From Misgurnus anguillicaudatus (taxonomy: Eukaryota; Chordata; Actinopteri; Cypriniformes; Cobitidae): a stretch of DNA of 64,000 nt. The position numbers were made by a program, and so were the translations under genes. The stretch lies in contig NC_073354.2 in assembly GCF_027580225.2 (NCBI RefSeq), positions 4,812,001 to 4,876,000 on the forward strand, in the 5' to 3' direction. Below are positions 1 through 16,000 of the stretch, one piece after another. Under the pieces are notes generated by a model. It saw only the letters and a list, made by a program, of their open reading frames with translations. It had not been told where the DNA came from and made no database searches. Numbering within the stretch: the stretch's first letter is position 1; every line of letters starts with the position of its first letter.

Positions 1-1960
1 AAACAGTGACATACCTTTAAACAATACAATACAGAAAAACAGTGACAAACCTTTAAACAATACAATACAGAAAAACAGTGACATACCTTTAAACAATACA
101 ATACAGAAAAACAGTGACATACCTTTAAACAACACAATACAGAAAAACAGTCACAAACAGATAAACAATACAATACAGAAAAACAGTGACATACCTTTAA
201 ACAATACAATACAGAAAAACAGTGACATACCTTTAAACAATACAATACAGAAAAACAGTGACAAACCTTTAAACAATACAATACAGAAAAACAGTGACAT
301 ACCTTTAAACAATACAATACAGAAAAACAGTGACATACCTTTAAACAACACAATACAGAAAAACAGTGACATACCTTTAAACAACACAATACAGGAAAAC
401 AGTGACATACCTTTAAACAATACAATACAGAAAAACAGTGACAAACCTTTAAACAATACAATACAGAAAAACAGTGACATACCTTTAAACAATACAATAC
501 AGAAAAAACAGTGACAAACCTTTAAACAACACAATACAGAAAAACAGTCACAAACAGATAAACAATACAATACAGAAAAACAGTGACATACCTTTAAACA
601 ACACAATACAGAAAAACAGTGACATACCTTTAAACAACACAATACAGGAAAACAGTGACATACCTTTAAACAACACAATACAGGAAAACAGTGACAAACC
701 TTTAAACATCACAATACAGAAAAACAGTGACATACCTTTAAACAATACAATACAGAAAAACAGTGACATACCTTTAAACAATACAATACAGAAAAACAGT
801 GACATACCTTTAAACAACACAATACAGAAAAACAGTCACAAACAGATAAACAATACAATACAGGAAAACAGTGACATACCTTTAAACAATACAATACAGA
901 AAAACAGTGACATACCTTTAAACAACACAATACAGGAAAACAGTGACAAACCTTTAAACATCACAATACAGAAAAACAGTGACATACCTTTAAACAATAC
1001 AATACAGAAAAACAGTGACATACCTTTAAACAATACAATACAGAAAAACAGTGACATACCTTTAAACAACACAATACAGAAAAACAGTCACAAACAGATA
1101 AACAATACAATACAGAAAAACAGTGACATACCTTTAAACAACACAATACAGGAAAACAGTGACATACCTTTAAACATCACAATACAGGAAAACAGTGACA
1201 TACCTTTAAACAATACAATACAGAAAAACAGTGACATACCTTTAAACAATACAATACAGAAAAACAGTGACATACCTTTAAACAACACAATACAGAAAAA
1301 CAGTCACAAACAGATAAACAATACAATACAGAAAAACAGTGACAAACCTTTAAACAATACAATACAGAAAAAACAGTGACATACCTTTAAACAACACAAT
1401 ACAGGAAAAACAGTGACAAACCTTTAAACAATACAATACAGAAAAAACAGTGACATACCTTTAAACAACACAATACAGGAAAAACAGTGACAAACCTTTA
1501 AACAATACAATACAGAAAAAACAGTGACATACCTTTAAACAACACAATACAGGAAAAACAGTGACAAACCTTTAAACAATACAATACAGAAAAAACAGTG
1601 ACATACCTTTAAACAACACAATACAGAAAAACAGTCACAAACAGATAAACAATACAATACAGAAAAACAGTGACAAACCTTTAAACAATACAATACAGAA
1701 AAACAGTGACAAACCTTTAAACAATACAATACAGAAAAAACAGTGACATACCTTTAAACAACACAATACAGGAAAAACAGTGACAAACCTTTAAACAATA
1801 CAATACAGAAAAACAGTCACAAACAGATAAACAATACAATACAGAAAAACAGTGACATACCTTTAAACAACACAATACAGAAAAACAGTGACATACCTTT
1901 AAACAATACAATACAGAAAAAACAGTGACAAACCTTTAAACAATACAATACAGAAAAACA

Positions 1961-4900
1961 GTCACAAACCTTTAAACAATACAATACAGAAAAACAGTGA
2001 CAAACCTTTAAACAACACAATACAGAAAAACAGTGACATACCTTTAAACAACACAATACAGAAAAACAGTGACATACCTTTAAACAATACAATACAGAAA
2101 AACAGTCACAAACCTTTAAACAATACAATACAGAAAAACAGTGACAAACCTTTAAACAACACAATACAGAAAAACAGTGACATACCTTTAAACAACACAA
2201 TACAGAAAAACAGTCACAAACCTTTAAACAATACAATACAGAAAAACAGTGACAAACCTTTAAACAACACAATACAGAAAAACAGTGACATACCTTTAAA
2301 CAATACAATACAGAAAAACAGTGACATACCTTTAAACAATACAATACAGAAAAACAGTGACATACCTTTAAACAATACAATACAGAAAAAGAGTGACATA
2401 CCTTTAAACAATACAATACAGAAAAACAGTCACAAACCTTTAAACAATACAATACAGAAAAACAGTGACATACCTTTAAACAATACAATACAGAAAAACA
2501 GTCACAAACCTTTAAACAATACAATACAGAAAAACAGTGACAAACCTTTAAACAACACAATACAGAAAAACAGTGACATACCTTTAAACAACACAATACA
2601 GAAAAACAGTGACATACCTTTAAACAATACAATACAGAAAAAACAGTGACAAACCTTTAAACAATACAATACAGAAAAACAGTCACAAACCTTTAAACAA
2701 TACAATACAGAAAAACAGTGACAAACCTTTAAACAACACAATACAGAAAAACAGTGACATACCTTTAAACAATACAATACAGAAAAACAGTCACAAACCT
2801 TTAAACAATACAATACAGAAAAACAGTGACATACCTTTAAACAATACAATACAGAAAAACAGTGACATACCTTTAAACAACACAATACAGAAAAACAGTG
2901 ACATACCTTTAAACAACACAATACAGAAAAACAGTGACAAACCTTTAAACAACACAATACAGAAAAACAGTGACATACCTTTAAACAATACAATACAGAA
3001 AAACAGTGACATACCTTTAAACAATACAATACAGAAAAACAGTGACAAACCTTTAAACAACACAATACAGAAAAACAGTGACATACCTTTAAACAACACA
3101 ATACAGAAAAACAGTGACATACCTTTAAACAATACAATACAGAAAAACAGTGACATACCTTTAAACAATACAATACAGAAAAACAGTGACAAACCTTTAA
3201 ACAACACAATACAGAAAAACAGTGACATACCTTTAAACAATACAATACAGAAAAACAGTGACATACCTTTAAACAATACAATACAGAAAAACAGTGACAT
3301 ACCTTTAAACAATACAATACAGAAAAACAGTGACATACCTTTAAACAACACAATACAGAAAAACAGTGACAAACCTTTAAACAACACAATACAGAAAAAC
3401 AGTCACAAACAGATAAACAATACAATACAGAAAAACAGTGACATACCTTTAAACAATACAATACAGAAAAACAGTGACATACCTTTAAACAACACAATAC
3501 AGAAAAACAGTGACAAACCTTTAAACAATACAATACAGAAAAACAGTGACATACCTTTAAACAACACAATACAGAAAAACAGTGACAAACCTTTAAACAA
3601 CACAATACAGAAAAACAGTCACAAACAGATAAACAATACAATACAGAAAAACAGTGACATACCTTTAAACAACACAATACAGAAAAACAGTGACAAACCT
3701 TTAAACAATACAATACAGAAAAACAGTGACATACCTTTAAACAACACAATACAGAAAAACAGTCACAAACAGATAAACAATACAATACAGAAAAACAGTG
3801 ACATACCTTTAAACAACACAATACAGAAAAACAGTGACAAACCTTTAAACAACACAATACAGAAAAACAGTGACAAACCTTTAAACAACACAATACAGAA
3901 AAACAGCGACATACCTTTAAACAACACAATACAGAAAAACAGTGACAAACCTTTAAACAACACAATACAGAAAAACAGCGACATACCTTTAAACAACACA
4001 ATACAGAAAAACAGTGACAAACCTTTAAACAACACAATACAGAAAAACAGCGACATACCTTTAAACAACACAATACAGAAAAACAGTGACAAACCTTTAA
4101 ACAACACAATACAGGAAAAACAGTGACAAACCTTTAAACAACACAATACAGAAAAACAGTGACAAACCTTTAAACAACACAATACAGAAAAACAGTGACA
4201 AACCTTTAAACAACACAATACAGAAAAACAGTGACAAACCTTTAAACAACACAATACAGAAAAACAGTGACAAACCTTTAAACAACACAATACAGAAAAA
4301 CAGTGACATACCTTTAAACAACACAATACAGAAAAACAGTGACAAACCTTTAAACAACACAATACAGAAAAACAGTGACAAACCTTTAAACAACACAATA
4401 CAGAAAAACAGTGACAAACCTTTAAACAACACAATACAGAAAAACAGTGACAAACCTTTAAACAACACAATACAGAAAAACAGTGACAAACCTTTAAACA
4501 ACACAATACAGAAAAACAGTGACATACCTTTAAACAACACAATACAGGAAAACAGTGACATACCTTTAAACAATACAATACAGAAAAACAGTGACAAACC
4601 TTTAAACAATACAATACAGAAAAACAGTGACATACCTTTAAACAACACAATACAGAAAAACAGTGACATACCTTTAAACAATACAATACAGAAAAACAGT
4701 GACAAACCTTTAAACAATACAATACAGAAAAACAGTCACAAACCTTTAAACAATACAATACAGAAAAACAGTGACATACCTTTAAACAACACAATACAGA
4801 AAAACAGTGACATACCTTTAAACAATACAATACAGAAAAACAGTGACAAACCTTTAAACAATACAATACAGAAAAACAGTGACATACCTTTAAACAATAC

Positions 4901-5210
4901 AATACAGAAAAACAGTCACAAACCTTTAAACAATACAATACAGAAAAAAAGTGACAAACCTTTAAACAATACAATACAGAAAAACAGTGACATACCTTTA
5001 AACAACACAATACAGAAAAACAGTCACAAACAGATAAACAATACAATACAGAAAAACAGTGACATACCTTTAAACAATACAATACAGAAAAACAGTGACA
5101 TACCTTTAAACAACACAATACAGAAAAACAGTGACAAACCTTTAAACAATACAATACAGAAAAACAGTCACAAACCTTTAAACAATACAATACAGAAAAA
5201 AAGTGACAAA
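1961..5210. repeat. Hybrid units GTCAC + CCTTTAAAC
   Basis: Units carrying the S-type GTCAC but the common-type CCTTTAAAC right half cluster at 1961-2790 (for example GTCAC at 1961 and 2105) and 4735-5170. One outlier lies near 20,821. The reciprocal combination, GTGAC with CAGATAAAC, was seen once, near 8,804-8,821. The two diagnostic sites lie within about 10 bp in a unit. The pattern fits short conversion tracts or unequal crossing-over inside a unit, or survival of an intermediate ancestral form. Confidence 0.8.
3871..4090. repeat. 72-bp dimer repeated three times, marked by CpG
   Basis: Three units carry CAGCGACATACC, with a CG at 3907-3908, 3979-3980 and 4051-4052. They are exactly 72 bp apart and alternate with CAGTGACAAACC units. 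This is a two-unit higher-order repeat in three tandem copies. The T-to-C change creates the only CpG dinucleotides I noticed in the array. Confidence 0.9.
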
Positions 5211-5260
5211 CCTTTAAACAATACAATACAGAAAAACAGTGACATACCTTTAAACAACAC
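4735..5260. repeat. 252-bp (7-unit) tandem duplication
   Basis: A rare unit with A7 directly before GTGAC (the C of CAG replaced) has its GTGAC at 4951 and again at 5203, exactly 252 bp = 7 x 36 later. In both places it is preceded by a GTCACAAACC hybrid unit and followed by a GTGACATACC/CAACAC unit and then a full S unit. This makes a clear seven-unit duplication. Confidence 0.85.
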
Positions 5261-7039
5261 AATACAGAAAAACAGTCACAAACAGATAAACAATACAATA
5301 CAGAAAAACAGTGACATACCTTTAAACAATACAATACAGAAAAACAGTGACATACCTTTAAACAACACAATACAGAAAAACAGTGACATACCTTTAAACA
5401 ACACAATACAGAAAAACAGTGACAAACCTTTAAACAACACAATACAGAAAAACAGTGACATACCTTTAAACAATACAATACAGAAAAACAGTGACATACC
5501 TTTAAACAATACAATACAGAAAAACAGTGACATACCTTTAAACAATACAATACAGAAAAACAGTGACATACCTTTAAACAATACAATACAGAAAAACAGT
5601 GACATACCTTTAAACAACACAATACAGGAAAACAGTGACATACCTTTAAACAATACAATACAGAAAAACAGTGACATACCTTTAAACAACACAATACAGA
5701 AAAACAGTGACAAACCTTTAAACAATACAATACAGAAAAACAGTGACATACCTTTAAACAATACAATACAGGAAAACACTGACATACCTTTAAACAATAC
5801 AATACAGAAAAACAGTGACAAACCTTTAAACAATACAATACAGAAAAACAGTGACAAACCTTTAAACAATACAATACAGAAAAACAGTGACATACCTTTA
5901 AACAATACAATACAGAAAAACAGTGACATACCTTTAAACAACACAATACAGAAAAACAGTGACAAACCTTTAAACAATACAATACAGAAAAACAGTGACA
6001 AACCTTTAAACAATACAATACAGAAAAACAGTGACAAACCTTTAAACAATACAATACAGAAAAACAGTGACATACCTTTAAACAACACAATACAGGAAAA
6101 CAGTGACATACCTTTAAACAACACAATACAGAAAAACAGTGACATACCTTTAAACAACACAATACAGAAAAACAGTCACAAACAGATAAACAATACAATA
6201 CAGAAAAACAGTGACATACCTTTAAACAATACAATACAGAAAAACAGTGACATACCTTTAAACAACACAATACAGAAAAACAGTCACAAACAGATAAACA
6301 ATACAATACAGAAAAACAGTGACATACCTTTAAACAACACAATACAGAAAAACAGTGACATACCTTTAAACAACACAATACAGAAAAACAGTGACAAACC
6401 TTTAAACAACACAATACAGAAAAACAGTGACATACCTTTAAACAATACAATACAGAAAAACAGTGACATACCTTTAAACAATACAATACAGAAAAACAGT
6501 CACAAACAGATAAACAATACAATACAGAAAAACAGTGACATACCTTTAAACAATACAATACAGAAAAACAGTGACATACCTTTAAACAATACAATACAGA
6601 AAAACAGTGACATACCTTTAAACAATACAATACAGAAAAACAGTGACAAACCTTTAAACAATACAATACAGAAAAACAGTCACAAACAGATAAACAATAC
6701 AATACAGAAAAACAGTGACATACCTTTAAACAACACAATACAGAAAAACAGTGACATACCTTTAAACAACACAATACAGAAAAACAGTGACATACCTTTA
6801 AACAATACAATACAGAAAAACAGTGACATACCTTTAAACAATACAATACAGAAAAACAGTGACATACCTTTAAACAATACAATACAGAAAAACAGTGACA
6901 TACCTTTAAACAATACAATACAGAAAAACAGTGACATACCTTTAAACAATACAATACAGAAAAACAGTGACATACCTTTAAACAATACAATACAGAAAAA
7001 CAGTGACATACCTTTAAACAATACAATACAGAAAAACAG

Positions 7040-7480
7040 TGACAAACCTTTAAACAACACAATACAGAAAAACAGTGACAAACCTTTAAACAACACAATA
7101 CAGAAAAACAGTGACATACCTTTAAACAATACAATACAGAAAAACAGTGACATACCTTTAAACAATACAATACAGAAAAACAGTGACATACCTTTAAACA
7201 ATACAATACAGAAAAACAGTGACATACCTTTAAACAATACAATACAGAAAAACAGTGACAAACCTTTAAACAACACAATACAGAAAAACAGTGACAAACC
7301 TTTAAACAACACAATACAGAAAAACAGTGACATACCTTTAAACAATACAATACAGAAAAACAGTGACATACCTTTAAACAATACAATACAGAAAAACAGT
7401 GACATACCTTTAAACAATACAATACAGAAAAACAGTGACAAACCTTTAAACAACACAATACAGAAAAACAGTGACATACC
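7040..7480. repeat. 216-bp (6-unit) higher-order repeat
   Basis: Pairs of ACAAACC/CAACAC units are separated by four ACATACC/CAATAC units, starting near 7047 and again near 7263, a 216-bp (6 x 36) period. A similar but not identical grouping follows at about 7440. Confidence 0.7.
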
Positions 7481-10027
7481 TTTAAACAATACAATACAGA
7501 AAAACAGTGACATACCTTTAAACAACACAATACAGAAAAACAGTGACAAACCTTTAAACAATACAATACAGAAAAACAGTGACATACCTTTAAACAACAC
7601 AATACAGAAAAACAGTCACAAACAGATAAACAATACAATACAGAAAAACAGTGACATACCTTTAAACAATACAATACAGAAAAACAGTGACATACCTTTA
7701 AACAACACAATACAGAAAAACAGTCACAAACAGATAAACAATACAATACAGAAAAACAGTGACATACCTTTAAACAATACAATACAGAAAAACAGTGACA
7801 TACCTTTAAACAATACAATACAGAAAAACAGTGACAAACCTTTAAACAACACAATACAGAAAAACAGTGACATACCTTTAAACAATACAATACAGAAAAA
7901 CAGTGACATACCTTTAAACAACACAATACAGAAAAACAGTCACAAACAGATAAACAATACAATACAGAAAAACAGTGACATACCTTTAAACAATACAATA
8001 CAGAAAAACAGTGACAAACCTTTAAACAATACAATACAGAAAAACAGTGACAAACCTTTAAACAATACAATACAGAAAAACAGTGACATACCTTTAAACA
8101 ATACAATACAGAAAAACAGTGACAAACCTTTAAACAATACAATACAGGAAAACAGTGACATACCTTTAAACAATACAATACAGAAAAACAGTGACAAACC
8201 TTTAAACAATACAATACAGAAAAACAGTGACAAACCTTTAAACAATACAATACAGAAAAACAGTGACATACCTTTAAACAATACAATACAGAAAAACAGT
8301 GACATACCTTTAAACAACACAATACAGAAAAACAGTCACAAACAGATAAACAACACAATACAGGAAAACAGTGACATACCTTTAAACAATACAATACAGA
8401 AAAACAGTGACAAACCTTTAAACAATACAATACAGGAAAACAGTGACATACCTTTAAACAATACAATACAGAAAAACAGTGACAAACCTTTAAACAATAC
8501 AATACAGAAAAACAGTGACAAACCTTTAAACAATACAATACAGAAAAACAGTGACATACCTTTAAACAATACAATACAGGAAAAACAGTGACATACCTTT
8601 AAACAACACAATACAGGAAAACAGTGACAAACCTTTAAACAATACAATACAGAAAAACAGTGACATACCTTTAAACAACACAATACAGAAAAACAGTCAC
8701 AAACAGATAAACAACACAATACAGGAAAACAGTGACAAACCTTTAAACAATACAATACAGAAAAACAGTGACATACCTTTAAACAATACAATACAGAAAA
8801 ACAGTGACAAACAGATAAACAACACAATACAGGAAAACAGTGACATACCTTTAAACAATACAATACAGAAAAACAGTGACAAACCTTTAAACAATACAAT
8901 ACAGAAAAACAGTGACATACCTTTAAACAACACAATACAGGAAAACAGTGACATACCTTTAAACAATACAATACAGAAAAACAGTGACAAACCTTTAAAC
9001 AATACAATACAGAAAAACAGTCACAAACAGATAAACAATACAATACAGAAAAACAGTGACATACCTTTAAACAACACAATACAGAAAAACAGTGACATAC
9101 CTTTAAACAACACAATACAGAAAAACAGTGACAAACCTTTAAACAACACAATACAGAAAAACAGTGACATACCTTTAAACAATACAATACAGAAAAACAG
9201 TGACATACCTTTAAACAATACAATACAGAAAAACAGTGACAAACCTTTAAACAACACAATACAGAAAAACAGTGACAAACCTTTAAACAACACAATACAG
9301 AAAAACAGTGACATACCTTTAAACAATACAATACAGAAAAACAGTGACATACCTTTAAACAATACAATACAGAAAAACAGTGACATACCTTTAAACAATA
9401 CAATACAGAAAAACAGTGACATACCTTTAAACAACACAATACAGAAAAACAGTGACATACCTTTAAACAATACAATACAGAAAAACAGTGACATACCTTT
9501 AAACAACACAATACAGAAAAACAGTGACAAACCTTTAAACAACACAATACAGAAAAACAGTGACATACCTTTAAACAACACAATACAGAAAAACAGTGAC
9601 ATACCTTTAAACAATACAATACAGAAAAACAGTGACATACCTTTAAACAATACAATACAGAAAAACAGTGACATACCTTTAAACAATACAATACAGAAAA
9701 ACAGTGACAAACCTTTAAACAATACAATACAGAAAAACAGTGACATACCTTTAAACAATACAATACAGAAAAACAGTGACATACCTTTAAACAACACAAT
9801 ACAGAAAAACAGTCACAAACAGATAAACAATACAATACAGAAAAACAGTGACAAACCTTTAAACAATACAATACAGAAAAACAGTGACATACCTTTAAAC
9901 AATACAATACAGAAAAACAGTCACAAACAGATAAACAATACAATACAGAAAAACAGTGACATACCTTTAAACAATACAATACAGAAAAACAGTGACATAC
10001 CTTTAAACAACACAATACAGAAAAACA

Positions 10028-13000
10028 GTCACAAACAGATAAACAATACAATACAGAAAAACAGTCACAAACAGATAAACAATACAATACAGAAAAACAG
10101 TGACATACCTTTAAACAATACAATACAGAAAAACAGTCACAAACAGATAAACAATACAATACAGAAAAACAGTGACATACCTTTAAACAACACAATACAG
10201 AAAAACAGTGACATACCTTTAAACAATACAATACAGAAAAACAGTCACAAACAGATAAACAATACAATACAGAAAAACAGTGACATACCTTTAAACAACA
10301 CAATACAGAAAAACAGTGACAAACCTTTAAACAACACAATACAGAAAAACAGTGACAAACCTTTAAACAATACAATACAGAAAAACAGTGACATACCTTT
10401 AAACAATACAATACAGAAAAACAGTCACAAACAGATAAACAATACAATACAGAAAAACAGTGACATACCTTTAAACAATACAATACAGAAAAACAGTGAC
10501 ATACCTTTAAACAACACAATACAGAAAAACAGTCACAAACAGATAAACAATACAATACAGAAAAACAGTGACATACCTTTAAACAATACAATACAGAAAA
10601 ACAGTGACATACCTTTAAACAACACAATACAGAAAAACAGTGACAAACCTTTAAACAACACAATACAGAAAAACAGTGACAAACCTTTAAACAATACAAT
10701 ACAGAAAAACAGTGACATACCTTTAAACAATACAATACAGAAAAACAGTCACAAACAGATAAACAATACAATACAGAAAAACAGTGACAAACCTTTAAAC
10801 AACACAATACAGAAAAACAGTGACAAACCTTTAAACAACACAATACAGAAAAACAGTCACAAACAGATAAACAATACAATACAGAAAAACAGTGACAAAC
10901 CTTTAAACAACACAATACAGAAAAACAGTCACAAACAGATAAACAATACAATACAGAAAAACAGTGACAAACCTTTAAACAACACAATACAGAAAAACAG
11001 TGACAAACCTTTAAACAATACAATACAGAAAAACAGTCACAAACAGATAAACAATACAATACAGAAAAACAGTGACAAACCTTTAAACAACACAATACAG
11101 AAAAACAGTGACAAACCTTTAAACAACACAATACAGAAAAACAGTGACAAACCTTTAAACAATACAATACAGAAAAACAGTGACATACCTTTAAACAATA
11201 CAATACAGAAAAACAGTCACAAACAGATAAACAATACAATACAGAAAAACAGTCACAAACAGATAAACAACACAATACAGAAAAACAGTGACATACCTTT
11301 AAACAACACAATACAGAAAAACAGTCACAAACAGATAAACAATACAATACAGAAAAACAGTGACATACCTTTAAACAATACAATACAGAAAAACAGTGAC
11401 ATACCTTTAAACAACACAATACAGAAAAACAGTGACAAACCTTTAAACAACACAATACAGAAAAACAGTGACAAACCTTTAAACAATACAATACAGGAAA
11501 ACAGTGACATACCTTTAAACAATACAATACAGAAAAACAGTCACAAACAGATAAACAATACAATACAGAAAAACAGTGACATACCTTTAAACAATACAAT
11601 ACAGAAAAACAGTGACATACCTTTAAACAACACAATACAGAAAAACAGTGACAAACCTTTAAACAACACAATACAGAAAAACAGTGACATACCTTTAAAC
11701 AATACAATACAGAAAAACAGTCACAAACAGATAAACAATACAATACAGAAAAACAGTGACATACCTTTAAACAATACAATACAGAAAAACAGTGACATAC
11801 CTTTAAACAACACAATACAGAAAAACAGTCACAAACAGATAAACAATACAATACAGAAAAACAGTGACATACCTTTAAACAATACAATACAGAAAAACAG
11901 TGACATACCTTTAAACAACACAATACAGGAAAAACAGTGACAAACCTTTAAACAACACAATACAGGAAAAACAGTGACAAACCTTTAAACAACACAATAC
12001 AGAAAAACAGTGACAAACCTTTAAACAACACAATACAGGAAAAACAGTGACAAACCTTTAAACAACACAATACAGAAAAACAGTGACAAACCTTTAAACA
12101 ACACAATACAGAAAAACAGTGACAAACCTTTAAACAACACAATACAGAAAAACAGTGACAAACCTTTAAACAACACAATACAGAAAAACAGTGACAAACC
12201 TTTAAACAACACAATACAGAAAAACAGTGACATACCTTTAAACAACACAATACAGAAAAACAGTGACAAACCTTTAAACAACACAATACAGAAAAACAGT
12301 GACAAACCTTTAAACAACACAATACAGAAAAACAGTGACAAACCTTTAAACAACACAATACAGAAAAACAGTCACAAACAGATAAACAATACAATACAGA
12401 AAAACAGTGACATACCTTTAAACAATACAATACAGGAAAACAGTGACATACCTTTAAACAACACAATACAGAAAAACAGTGACAAACCTTTAAACAATAC
12501 AATACAGAAAAACAGTGACAAACCTTTAAACAACACAATACAGAAAAACAGTGACAAACCTTTAAACAATACAATACAGAAAAACAGTGACATACCTTTA
12601 AACAACACAATACAGAAAAACAGTGACAAACCTTTAAACAATACAATACAGAAAAACAGTGACATACCTTTAAACAACACAATACAGAAAAACAGTGACA
12701 AACCTTTAAACAATACAATACAGAAAAACAGTGACATACCTTTAAACAACACAATACAGAAAAACAGTCACAAACAGATAAACAATACAATACAGAAAAA
12801 CAGTGACATACCTTTAAACAATACAATACAGAAAAACAGTGACATACCTTTAAACAATACAATACAGAAAAACAGTGACATACCTTTAAACAACACAATA
12901 CAGGAAAACAGTGACATACCTTTAAACAATACAATACAGAAAAACAGTGACATACCTTTAAACAACACAATACAGGAAAAACAGTGACATACCTTTAAAC

Positions 13001-16000
13001 AATACAATACAGAAAAACAGTGACAAACCTTTAAACAATACAATACAGAAAAACAGTCACAAACAGATAAACAATACAATACAGAAAAACAGTGACATAC
13101 CTTTAAACAACACAATACAGGAAAACAGTGACATACCTTTAAACAATACAATACAGAAAAACAGTGACAAACCTTTAAACAATACAATACAGAAAAACAG
13201 TCACAAACAGATAAACAATACAATACAGAAAAACAGTGACATACCTTTAAACAACACAATACAGAAAAACAGTGACATACCTTTAAACAACACAATACAG
13301 AAAAACAGTGACAAACCTTTAAACAACACAATACAGAAAAACAGTGACATACCTTTAAACAATACAATACAGAAAAACAGTGACAAACCTTTAAACAACA
13401 CAATACAGAAAAACAGTGACAAACCTTTAAACAACACAATACAGAAAAACAGTGACATACCTTTAAACAATACAATACAGAAAAACAGTGACATACCTTT
13501 AAACAATACAATACAGAAAAACAGTGACATACCTTTAAACAATACAATACAGAAAAACAGTGACATACCTTTAAACAACACAATACAGAAAAACAGTGAC
13601 AAACCTTTAAACAACACAATACAGAAAAACAGTGACATACCTTTAAACAATACAATACAGAAAAACAGTGACATACCTTTAAACAATACAATACAGAAAA
13701 ACAGTGACATACCTTTAAACAATACAATACAGAAAAACAGTGACATACCTTTAAACAATACAATACAGAAAAACAGTGACAAACCTTTAAACAATACAAT
13801 ACAGAAAAACAGTGACATACCTTTAAACAATACAATACAGAAAAACAGTGACATACCTTTAAACAACACAATACAGAAAAACAGTCACAAACAGATAAAC
13901 AATACAATACAGAAAAACAGTGACATACCTTTAAACAATACAATACAGAAAAACAGTGACATACCTTTAAACAATACAATACAGAAAAACAGTGACAAAC
14001 CTTTAAACAATACAATACAGAAAAACAGTGACATACCTTTAAACAATACAATACAGAAAAACAGTGACATACCTTTAAACAACACAATACAGAAAAACAG
14101 TCACAAACAGATAAACAATACAATACAGAAAAACAGTGACATACCTTTAAACAATACAATACAGAAAAACAGTGACAAACCTTTAAACAATACAATACAG
14201 AAAAACAGTGACAAACCTTTAAACAATACAATACAGAAAAACAGTGACAAACCTTTAAACAATACAATACAGAAAAACAGTGACAAACCTTTAAACAATA
14301 CAATACAGAAAAACAGTGACAAACCTTTAAACAATACAATACAGGAAAACAGTGACAAACCTTTAAACAATACAATACAGAAAAACAGTGACAAACCTTT
14401 AAACAATACAATACAGAAAAACAGTGACAAACCTTTAAACAACACAATACAGAAAAACAGTGACAAACCTTTAAACAACACAATACAGAAAAACAGTGAC
14501 ATACCTTTAAACAATACAATACAGAAAAACAGTGACATACCTTTAAACAATACAATACAGAAAAACAGTGACATACCTTTAAACAATACAATACAGAAAA
14601 ACAGTGACATACCTTTAAACAACACAATACAGAAAAACAGTGACAAACCTTTAAACAACACAATACAGAAAAACAGTGACATACCTTTAAACAATACAAT
14701 ACAGAAAAACAGTGACATACCTTTAAACAATACAATACAGAAAAACAGTGACATACCTTTAAACAATACAATACAGAAAAACAGTGACATACCTTTAAAC
14801 AATACAATACAGAAAAACAGTGACATACCTTTAAACAACACAATACAGAAAAACAGTGACATACCTTTAAACAATACAATACAGAAAAACAGTGACATAC
14901 CTTTAAACAACACAATACAGAAAAACAGTGACAAACCTTTAAACAACACAATACAGAAAAACAGTGACATACCTTTAAACAATACAATACAGAAAAACAG
15001 TGACATACCTTTAAACAATACAATACAGAAAAACAGTGACATACCTTTAAACAATACAATACAGAAAAACAGTGACATACCTTTAAACAATACAATACAG
15101 AAAAACAGTGACATACCTTTAAACAATACAATACAGAAAAACAGTGACATACCTTTAAACAATACAATACAGAAAAACAGTGACACAATACAGAAAAACA
15201 GTCACAAACAGATAAACAATACAATACAGAAAAACAGTGACAAACCTTTAAACAATACAATACAGAAAAACAGTCACAAACAGATAAACAATACAATACA
15301 GAAAAACAGTGACATACCTTTAAACAATACAATACAGAAAAACAGTGACATACCTTTAAACAACACAATACAGAAAAACAGTCACAAACAGATAAACAAT
15401 ACAATACAGAAAAACAGTGACAAACCTTTAAACAATACAATACAGAAAAACAGTGACATACCTTTAAACAATACAATACAGAAAAACAGTGACATACCTT
15501 TAAACAATACAATACAGAAAAACAGTGACATACCTTTAAACAATACAATACAGAAAAACAGTGACATACCTTTAAACAACACAATACAGAAAAACAGTGA
15601 CAAACCTTTAAACAACACAATACAGAAAAACAGTGACATACCTTTAAACAATACAATACAGAAAAACAGTGACATACCTTTAAACAATACAATACAGAAA
15701 AACAGTGACATACCTTTAAACAACACAATACAGAAAAACAGTGACATACCTTTAAACAATACAATACAGAAAAACAGTGACATACCTTTAAACAATACAA
15801 TACAGAAAAACAGTGACATACCTTTAAACAATACAATACAGAAAAACAGTGACATACCTTTAAACAATACAATACAGAAAAACAGTGACAAACCTTTAAA
15901 CAATACAATACAGAAAAACAGTGACATACCTTTAAACAATACAATACAGAAAAACAGTGACATACCTTTAAACAATACAATACAGAAAAACAGTGACATA

